Positions 1-4,227 of a stretch of DNA of 5,416 nucleotides are shown piece by piece. Position 1 is the stretch's first letter, and each line of letters starts with the position of its first letter. Location: assembly GCA_036477795.1 (NCBI GenBank), contig JAZGDL010000402.1, positions 1-5,416 of the forward strand, in the 5' to 3' direction. Under the pieces are notes generated by a model. That model did not search any database. It worked only from the letters and a program-made list of their open reading frames with translations, and was not told where the DNA came from. The stretch comes from JAZGDL01 sp036477795 (GTDB lineage Bacteria; Planctomycetota; Phycisphaerae; UBA1845). The position numbers were made by a program, and so were the translations under genes.

Positions 1-1443
1 GTAGAGGGCCTGCAAGGTGGTGTCCTCGGCGACGGCGACTTCAATCGTTCTAACGCCGATCTCCTGCAAGACGCCCTCGACCATCCAGCGCACGAATCGC
101 CGACCCTCGGATGTCGGCGGAGCGCTCACCGTCACCACCGTTCCCGTGTAGTACGACCTGCCGAAATTGCTAAACCCATCGCTGTCGATGTTGAGATCCA
201 GCGGGGTCACCTCGATGAAGGTGTCTCCCACGTTCGACCCCACGGTGGCGTTAATGGGCCCAAGATCACCCGGCGGCACGATCACGATGCAATCGCCGGC
301 GGTGAACGGTGTGCCGTCCAGCAGGCTGCCGCTGAGCACCAGCTCAACCACCGCCCCTCCGAACAGATCGTCTAACTCCAAAGCGTCGACGAGGTCGCGC
401 GTCTTGAACTTCATCGAGAGATCGTCGATTCCGTCCCCGCCGAGATCGTGGCACTCACATCCCTCACCGTCGAACGGGGTGGCCACATCCTCCAACACCG
501 AGTGCGGCCCCGGGGGTCCTTCGTTGGGCGCTACACTCCCACCAACCCCATCCGCCCGCGACAGTTGCAGCGTGGACAGATCAACCTCGGTGGGATCAAA
601 GTCCACGGTACCGGCCAGCGCCACCGGCAACACACCGTTGCCGTGCCGATTGAACGGATTCGGACAGGATCCGGGCTTGATATCCAGAGGCAGCGGGATG
701 AATTGGGGGACGCCGTCGAGGAACAGCACCCACACCGCACCGCGGTGATTGCCCCCGTCGTCATCGAGTTCTGCCCCCACAGCCAGGTCAACCGCGCCGT
801 CGCCGTGGAGATCACCTAGCGAGGCCAGCGAGCTGCCGAATAAGTCGCCATTCTCCAGGATGCCGGCGAAGCCGCCTTGGGTAGAGCTGATCTTCTGGTG
901 CGACTTGACCGTGCCGTCGGTGTTGAGAAACAGCACCCACACCGCACCGCTGTTCTCGCCCCCGTCATCATCCCTGCCTACCCCCACGGCCAAGTCGCCC
1001 ACGCCGTCGCCGTCGAGATCACCCAGTGAGGTCACCGAGCGGCCGAAGCGATCGTCATCATCCAGCGTGCCGGTGAAGCCGCCTTGGGTGTCGCTGATCT
1101 TCTGGTGCGACTTCACGGTTCCATTCGTGTTGAGGAACAGCACCCACACCGCGCCGCGGTTACAATCAAAGAACGGATCGACACAAGGGCCGGCGCTCCC
1201 GTCGTCATCCCAGACTGCCCCCACGGCCAGGTCGCCCACGCCGTCGCCGTCCAGGTCACCCAGCGAGGCCACCGAGAAGCCGAACCCATCTAAATTATCC
1301 AGGGTGCCGGTGAAGCCGCCCTGGGTGTCGCTGATCTTCTGATGCGACAGGACCCAGCCGGGCTGGGCCTGCGCGGCGTCGGTTGCCGCACACACTCCAC
1401 ACACAAACGCGAGCACACTGATTGTCGTCTTTGGAAACTGCAT
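1..1443 (-). CDS. Secreted FG-GAP/VCBS beta-propeller repeat protein (N-terminal 481 residues; C-terminus beyond window)
   Basis: The frame is open from ATG at 1443 to the window edge, with no stop in 481 codons. Residues 1-27 look like a signal peptide: KTT near the start, a hydrophobic stretch ISVLAFVCGVCA, and a likely cleavage after AQA. Residues 33-242 hold three FG-GAP repeats, each starting SHQKIS and containing a calcium-loop motif like DLDGDGVGDLAVG, as in integrin-alpha-type propellers. Residues about 253-390 form a domain starting LDIKPGSCPNPFN that is common in planctomycete-style exported proteins. Residues about 440-481 (RRFVRWMVEGV, then a TIEVAVAEDTTLQALY ending) resemble an InlB B-repeat-like module. 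The protein is probably exported and acts outside the cytoplasm in adhesion or carbohydrate/protein contact; no enzyme residues are visible and the true function is unknown. The third propeller loop reads DLHGDGAVDL, with His for a calcium-binding Asp. The start is fixed by a GAGGAGG ribosome site 7 nt upstream; an upstream ATG inside the leader is followed directly by TAA. Confidence 0.88.
   Translation of the reverse strand, partial: MQFPKTTISVLAFVCGVCAATDAAQAQPGWVLSHQKISDTQGGFTGTLDNLDGFGFSVASLGDLDGDGVGDLAVGAVWDDDGSAGPCVDPFFDCNRGAVWVLFLNTNGTVKSHQKISDTQGGFTGTLDDDDRFGRSVTSLGDLDGDGVGDLAVGVGRDDDGGENSGAVWVLFLNTDGTVKSHQKISSTQGGFAGILENGDLFGSSLASLGDLHGDGAVDLAVGAELDDDGGNHRGAVWVLFLDGVPQFIPLPLDIKPGSCPNPFNRHGNGVLPVALAGTVDFDPTEVDLSTLQLSRADGVGGSVAPNEGPPGPHSVLEDVATPFDGEGCECHDLGGDGIDDLSMKFKTRDLVDALELDDLFGGAVVELVLSGSLLDGTPFTAGDCIVIVPPGDLGPINATVGSNVGDTFIEVTPLDLNIDSDGFSNFGRSYYTGTVVTVSAPPTSEGRRFVRWMVEGVLQEIGVRTIEVAVAEDTTLQALY
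721..1347 (-). repeat. Three tandem FG-GAP repeat units inside the propeller gene
   Basis: Successive SHQKIS starts lie at 1347, 1110 and 903 on the minus strand, giving units of 79 and 69 codons plus a final unit of about 61. The shared core is SHQKIS-TQGGF-G-L, FG-S, SLGDLDGDG-DLAVG, DDDGG, GAVWVLFL. The first unit is longer because of an inserted loop with two cysteines (GPCVDPFFDC, residues 85-94), which may form a disulfide. The units are similar in DNA as well as protein, which suggests growth by tandem duplication. Three units are too few for a seven-bladed propeller, so the fold may be partial or may be completed by other regions. Confidence 0.85.
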
Positions 1444-1450
1444 CTTACAT

Positions 1451-1457
1451 CCTCCTC
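1451..1457 (-). promoter_or_regulatory. Shine-Dalgarno for the FG-GAP gene
   Basis: On the minus strand GAGGAGG stands 7 nt before ATG at 1443. It is a strong match to the anti-SD and decides the start. The ATG immediately after it (1450-1448) is followed by TAA and cannot be used for this frame. Confidence 0.75.
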
Positions 1458-1570
1458 ATGACATGCGCGGTGCAGAATCGACCTGAGCAGATCGTTCCGT
1501 CGGTGCGAGCGCTATTCAGATGGAAATGGTTGGGCGGCCGACCAGGTGGGCCACCGCCCCACGATTCGGC

Positions 1571-1600
1571 ATTATAACCGATCATCCAGGCAGATTGCAA
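1571..1600 (-). promoter_or_regulatory. Candidate sigma70-like promoter for the FG-GAP gene
   Basis: Reading the minus strand, TTGCAA (1600-1595, 4 of 6 matches to the -35 consensus) is followed after 18 nt by a perfect TATAAT (1576-1571). Transcription would begin near 1564 and leave a leader of roughly 120 nt before the ATG at 1443. The -10 is perfect in an otherwise GC-rich region, but a hexamer match alone is weak evidence. Confidence 0.42.
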
Positions 1601-1619
1601 ACAATCACGCCCCCCTGCC

Positions 1620-1672
1620 CTCCGCGCAAAAACGGCTTACTTACTCAGGAAAACACCTACTCCGCGCAAAAA
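1620..1672. repeat. 13-bp direct repeat, 40 bp apart
   Basis: CTCCGCGCAAAAA occurs at 1620-1632 and again at 1660-1672. Both copies lie between the candidate promoter and the transposase-like fragment. Two copies only, so this is neither an array nor clearly an operator; its meaning is unknown. Confidence 0.6.
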
Positions 1673-1756
1673 AGGCGCTCAATCGGCTGGCGCAGCCTGC
1701 GCTCCCCCCCCCGGCGAAGGACCCCACCAACTTGTCAACCCTACAAGAGAAACCGG

Positions 1757-1945
1757 ATGACCCAGACGAAGAACCGCATCCGATCGCTCTTGAAGAGCCA
1801 GGGCCTCAAGAAACCTCACTGTGGCACGTGGTGGAACACAACGAACCGAACATGGATGCGGCAGGAAGCCGAAGACGATCAGGCCCCATGGCGGGCGGCG
1901 TTTCGAGGCATGGCTCGCAGCGCGATCCGATATTTGGACACTACG
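1757..1945 (+). pseudogene. Possible IS110-family transposase fragment, cut by the group II intron
   Basis: The frame starting MTQTKNRIRSLLKSQGL and containing GTWW and NRTWM resembles the middle of IS110-type (DEDD) transposases. There, a TKNRI/LKNRI helix followed by L-x(3)-GL links the RuvC-like N-terminal part to the C-terminal part. The frame continues to RYLDTT at the intron's 5' splice site. The N-terminal DEDD region is not readable upstream in the same frame; the nine-C run at 1704-1712 may mark a frameshift. If the intron is spliced out, the downstream frame does not give the expected IS110 C-terminal region (a PGVG/Ser segment). This is therefore at best a remnant. The family call rests on one short motif and recall of the family, not on an alignment; the stretch could also be chance coding. 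Confidence 0.33.
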
Positions 1946-1946
1946 G
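1930..1946 (+). repeat. 17-bp direct repeat, left copy (occupied intron target)
   Basis: ATATTTGGACACTACGG covers IBS2, IBS1 and the intron's first G. An identical 17-mer occurs at 4093-4109. A shared GCGATC lies just upstream of both (1922-1927 and 4081-4086), but at different distances. Confidence 0.9.
1931..1945 (+). other. Intron-binding sites IBS2 and IBS1 in the 5' exon
   Basis: IBS2 TATTTG (1931-1936) and IBS1 ACTACG (1940-1945) are separated by 3 nt and end exactly at the intron's first G. Both are perfect six-base complements of loops in domain I. They define both the splice site and the DNA insertion target of this element. Confidence 0.85.
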
Positions 1947-2095
1947 TGCGCCGGCACAAACCGGTGAGTTACGCGGGTGCAAGTCCCGCCACGTGAAGGA
2001 GTAGCGAACCACACTGGCCCCGAGTCATGCGTTGTTGCTCGCAAGGGCAATGACGAAGCGTTGACAGGGGAACGTGCGGGCCGGGTATTGAGCCG

Positions 2096-2114
2096 CGAAA
2101 GTCAAATAACTTCG
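2096..2114 (+). ncRNA. EBS2 hairpin of intron domain I
   Basis: CGAA plus GU (2096-2102, with A2100 bulged) pairs with AC plus UUCG (2109-2114). This exposes CAAAUA (2103-2108) as a six-base loop, the exact complement of exon TATTTG at 1931-1936. Confidence 0.8.
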
Positions 2115-2125
2115 GGGGGCCGACG

Positions 2126-2140
2126 CCGTCGTAGTACCGG
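2126..2140 (+). ncRNA. EBS1 loop of intron domain I
   Basis: A short CCG/CGG stem (2126-2128, 2138-2140) holds a loop containing CGUAGU (2130-2135). This is the exact complement of ACTACG, the six exon bases next to the 5' splice site. Its distance from EBS2, 22 nt, fits the usual close spacing of the two elements. Confidence 0.82.
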
Positions 2141-2460
2141 AAGGCAACACGCAGCAGATCGCTATCGCAAGAACTGCTGCGCCCCCGCGTGGTCGTAGAC
2201 CCCGCGCACGCACGGAAGAGACTCACACGGGAGCCGGGAGATCCCGCATCTGGCCGAGAGTGGCATCGAGGTCCGCGCTGGGAAACCGGAAGGAGCACGC
2301 CAGCGACGTACGGATGCGGGAAGTCTGACAGCCCCATAGTAGCTGAGAAGCCTTCGAACAACGGTTGGGATGCATCGCAACTCGCGGAGAGGGCGGAGCG
2401 AAGGGGGCTGACCCAGGGCAATCCGCTACGGCAAAACAGGTCCCGGACACAGCGCCGGGC

Positions 2461-2466
2461 AGGGAG
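2461..2466 (+). promoter_or_regulatory. Ribosome binding site for the intron maturase
   Basis: AGGGAG lies 5 nt before ATG at 2472. A GTG at 2466 is in the same frame, but it overlaps the Shine-Dalgarno itself, so the ATG at 2472 is the better start. Confidence 0.6.
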
Positions 2467-2471
2467 TGAAT

Positions 2472-3869
2472 ATGGACGACTCTAAACGGGCACGAAGCGG
2501 GAAACCGCGGACACAGCCAAGGGACCGCGCCTACGTTGACTCCTCCGAACTGCAAAGTGCGCTACAGCGGATACGGCAGGCTGCCTGCCGGGATAGAGGA
2601 TTACGGTTCACGGCCCTCTGGCACCACGTCTACGACATCGACTGCCTCCGAGAGGCTTACTTCGGCCTCAAGCGGCATGCCGCACCGGGAGTGGACGGGG
2701 AGACGTGGCAGCACTACGGCGGGAACCTGGAGGGAAACCTCCAGGATCTCTCCAGCAGACTGACGCGTGGAGGGTACCGGGCGAAGCCGGTCAGGAGAGT
2801 GTACATCCCCAAGGCCGACGGGCGGCGACGGCCGCTCGGAGTGACCGCATTGGAGGACAAGATCGTTCAACGAGCGGTGGTCGAGGTGCTGAACGCGATC
2901 TGTGAGACCGACTTCCTCGGCTTCTCCTATGGGTTCCGGCCGGGGCGCAGCCCGCACAACGCGCTGGATGCACTCTACGTCGGAATCATGCGGAAGAAGG
3001 TGAACTGGGTGCTCGATGCAGACATCTGTGGCTTCTTCGATGCCATGGACCACGGCTGGCTGTTGAAATTCCTCGAGCACCGGATAGCGGACAAGCGAGT
3101 GCTGCGCCACATCAAGAAGTGGCTCAACGCTGGCGTGATGGAGGATGGGAAGAGAACACAGGTGGAGGCAGGCGCGCCGCAGGGCGGAAGTATCTGCCCC
3201 TTGCTAGCGAATGTATATCTCCATTACGTGTTCGACCTCTGGGCTCACCAATGGAGACAGAGGCATGCCCGCGGTGATGTGATCATCGTGCGCTATGCCG
3301 ATGATCTCACGGTGGGATTCCAGTACCGCGAGGATGCCGAGCGATTCCTGACAGAACTACGGACGCGATTCCGGAAGTTCCACCTTGAATTGCACCCTAC
3401 GAAGACACGCCTGATGGAGTTCGGCCGCTATGCGGCTCGGGACCGACAGCAGCGTGGCGAGGGCAAGCCCGAGTCTTTCGACTTCCTTGGCTTCACGCAC
3501 AGTTGCGACAAGACGAGGAACGGGAAATTCATCGTGCTGCGGCAAACCATGCGGAAACGCATGCAGGCGAAATTCCGCGAGCTCAAACACGAACTCCGGC
3601 GCCGCATGCATCACCCTATTCCTGAGATGGGACAGTGGCTGCGGGCAGTCCTGCGGGGACACTTCAACTATTACGCAGTGCCCCGCAACCAACGGAAACT
3701 CAGCGCCTTCAAGTATCAGGTGTATCGCTTGTGGTTCCGAACGCTGCGGCGGCGGAGCCAACGCCACCGGATCACTGGGGAGCGCATGAACCGTCTAGCC
3801 GCACGCTGGTTCCCATCAGTCCGCGTCCTACACCCGTATCCCGAACAGCGACTGCGCGTCATGACCTGA
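2472..3869 (+). CDS. ltrA: Group II intron-encoded reverse transcriptase/maturase (LtrA-like, no HNH domain)
   Basis: The protein has 465 residues from ATG 2472. It helps the intron RNA fold and splice, and reverse-transcribes it at the DNA target. Numbered from that ATG, the RT domain spans about residues 55-320: GLKRHAAPGVDGETW (65-79), RRVYIPKADGRRRPLG (RT1), GFSYGFRPGRSPHNAL (RT2), LDADICGFFDAMDH with the first catalytic Asp at 182, APQGGSICPLLANVYLH (RT4), and VRYADD with catalytic Asp277-Asp278. Region 336-343 (FDFLGFTH) closes the RT fold. The maturase X domain follows, with GQWLRAVLRGHFNYYAVP (387-404). The C-terminus, with LRRRSQRHRITGERM then HPYPEQRL, looks like the family's DNA-binding tail. 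No H-N-H zinc endonuclease follows, as in several bacterial intron classes that prime from nascent strands at replication forks. No frameshift or stop, and all catalytic residues are present. It sits inside ribozyme domain IV and is transcribed with the intron. Confidence 0.95.
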   Translation: MDDSKRARSGKPRTQPRDRAYVDSSELQSALQRIRQAACRDRGLRFTALWHHVYDIDCLREAYFGLKRHAAPGVDGETWQHYGGNLEGNLQDLSSRLTRGGYRAKPVRRVYIPKADGRRRPLGVTALEDKIVQRAVVEVLNAICETDFLGFSYGFRPGRSPHNALDALYVGIMRKKVNWVLDADICGFFDAMDHGWLLKFLEHRIADKRVLRHIKKWLNAGVMEDGKRTQVEAGAPQGGSICPLLANVYLHYVFDLWAHQWRQRHARGDVIIVRYADDLTVGFQYREDAERFLTELRTRFRKFHLELHPTKTRLMEFGRYAARDRQQRGEGKPESFDFLGFTHSCDKTRNGKFIVLRQTMRKRMQAKFRELKHELRRRMHHPIPEMGQWLRAVLRGHFNYYAVPRNQRKLSAFKYQVYRLWFRTLRRRSQRHRITGERMNRLAARWFPSVRVLHPYPEQRLRVMT

Positions 3870-3874
3870 AGTAG

Positions 3875-3908
3875 GAGCCCGGTGCGGTAGTTCCGCTCGC
3901 CGGGATCT
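3875..3908 (+). ncRNA. Intron domain V (catalytic hairpin)
   Basis: A 34-nt hairpin starts GAGCCCGG and ends CCGGGATCT, with an upper stem GCGG/CCGC. It carries the AGC catalytic triad at 3876-3878 and the two-nucleotide bulge region (C3898, G3899). CCCGG (3878-3882) pairs with CCGGG (3900-3904). In the simplest pairing, triad G3877 faces A3905 where most domain V hairpins have G-U. Length and position 5 nt after the maturase stop are typical. Confidence 0.85.
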
Positions 3909-3910
3909 GT

Positions 3911-3944
3911 GCGGGGGGCCGCCCGAAAGGGCGGTTCCTACCGC
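3911..3944 (+). ncRNA. Intron domain VI with bulged branch-point A3940
   Basis: GCGG (3911-3914) pairs with CCGC (3941-3944). Above it GG/CC, GG/UU and CCGCCC/GGGCGG form a long stem capped by a GAAA tetraloop (3925-3928). U3939 and A3940 are left unpaired on the 3' side, so A3940 is the expected branch nucleotide. It has 8 nt between it and the proposed 3' splice site after C3948. Confidence 0.85.
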
Positions 3945-3964
3945 GAACGGTTCCTACCGCAAAC
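3933..3964 (+). repeat. 16-bp tandem duplication of the intron 3' end
   Basis: GGTTCCTACCGCGAAC (3933-3948) is followed directly by GGTTCCTACCGCAAAC (3949-3964), with one mismatch, and then by another GGTT. The first copy is the 3' strand of domain VI, including the branch point and splice site. The second lies in what should be the 3' exon. Either the 3' splice site is ambiguous, or the end of the intron was duplicated after or during insertion. Confidence 0.85.
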
Positions 3965-4092
3965 GGTTGATCCAGCCCGCCAGCGAGACCAGCAGAAGCT
4001 GCCATGGTTGGATTGGTTGCATGAACGCCATTATATACAGGCACAACCGGTCGTCGTATCGTCATACAAGACAAGCAATTGCGATCGTGTGA

Positions 4093-4109
4093 ATATTTGG
4101 ACACTACGG
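4093..4109 (+). repeat. 17-bp direct repeat, right copy (apparently unoccupied intron target)
   Basis: This copy is identical to 1930-1946 and so contains full IBS2 (4094-4099) and IBS1 (4103-4108), followed by G as in the proposed 3' exon. It lies 144 bp after the intron's 3' end and contains no intron. Confidence 0.9.
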
Positions 4110-4174
4110 CGTGAGCGCTAAAGGATGCGATAGCCCTGGCCAGTCTCTTCGGCCATCTGAATTGCACTGCTCCA

Positions 4175-4215
4175 GCGGGCGGCTCGTTATCCATCGTGAG
4201 ACCCATGCCGCCCGT
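4175..4215 (-). terminator. Candidate hairpin downstream of the Ig-like protein gene
   Basis: GCGGGCGGC (4175-4183) pairs with GCCGCCCGT (4207-4215) to give eight Watson-Crick pairs plus one G-U, with a 23-nt loop. It begins 12 nt after the minus-strand stop at 4228. No U-run follows in the direction of transcription, so it is not a classic intrinsic terminator and may only stabilise the transcript end. Confidence 0.3.
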
Positions 4216-4227
4216 CGCCGAATCAAA

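Larger units (their letters stand above)
1444..1756. other. Intergenic stretch between the FG-GAP gene and the transposase-like fragment
   Basis: Apart from the ribosome site, the candidate promoter and the 13-bp direct repeat, I see no gene here. Open frames on the plus strand start at 1520 and 1546 and run through this region, but their upstream translations are rich in Pro, Arg and Thr with no recognisable motif. A small GC hairpin (GCGCA at 1690-1694 with TGCGC at 1698-1702) precedes a run of nine C at 1704-1712. That run would be a likely place for a frameshift in a decayed gene. Confidence 0.5.
1946..3948 (+). mobile_element. Group II intron (2003 nt) with intact maturase ORF, EBS1/EBS2 type
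   Basis: The 5' end is GTGCG, the group II intron hallmark, directly after the exon ACTACG. It is followed by small stems CCGG/CCGG (1951-1954, 1961-1964) and GCGGG/CCCGC (1973-1977, 1985-1989). EBS2 CAAATA and EBS1 CGTAGT lie in domain I and pair perfectly with the 5' exon. A stem CAGCCCC/GGGGCTG (2329-2335, 2404-2410) is a likely domain III base. Domain IV carries the reverse transcriptase, whose stop is 5 nt before domain V. Domain VI ends the element, with the 3' end set at AC (3947-3948), fitting the AY rule. The element copies itself by splicing, reverse splicing into DNA and target-primed reverse transcription. Two separate EBS motifs argue for a IIB-like (or IIA-like) rather than IIC fold. 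The ribozyme core and ORF both look intact, so it is probably functional or recently so. The 3' boundary has an ambiguity of 16 nt because of a tandem repeat. Confidence 0.93.
3965..4227. other. Non-coding 3' flank of the intron
   Basis: No convincing gene lies between the intron and the stop of the Ig-like protein. An open frame at 3909-4121 (+) starts inside domain VI and matches nothing I recognise. The stretch holds the second intron target at 4093-4109, a small hairpin TGGCC/GGCCA (4137-4141, 4151-4155) and a longer-loop hairpin near the gene end. The base composition around 4020-4100 is more AT-rich than its surroundings, which may hint at foreign or decayed DNA. Confidence 0.5.

Noticed and set aside
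167..1342. Long plus-strand open frames opposite the FG-GAP gene
   Set aside because: They are rich in Ser, Pro, Thr and Arg, have no motifs, and mirror the repeat codons of the minus-strand gene, which has a signal peptide, a ribosome site and clear domains.
1620..1672. CRISPR-like repeat
   Set aside because: Only two short copies, no array and no cas genes.
1930..1950. Group IIC intron inserted behind a transcription terminator
   Set aside because: No hairpin-plus-T-run lies directly upstream, and a perfect EBS2-IBS2 pairing is present, which IIC elements usually lack.
1520..2004. Two plus-strand open frames running across the intron's 5' splice site
   Set aside because: They read into ribozyme domain I, so they cannot be one natural protein. 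Only the part 1757-1945 has a recognisable pattern.
2061..2091. TTGACA followed by a weak -10-like TATTGA inside domain I
   Set aside because: Spacing is 19 nt and the -10 is poor. The bases belong to conserved ribozyme structure, so a promoter is not supported.
1969..2555. Several minus- and plus-strand open frames in the 5' part of the intron
   Set aside because: This is structured ribozyme sequence (domains I-III); the frames have no motifs or ribosome sites.
3909..4121. 70-codon plus-strand open frame at the intron's 3' end
   Set aside because: It begins inside domain VI and spans the splice site and the duplicated target. No ribosome site and no recognisable protein.
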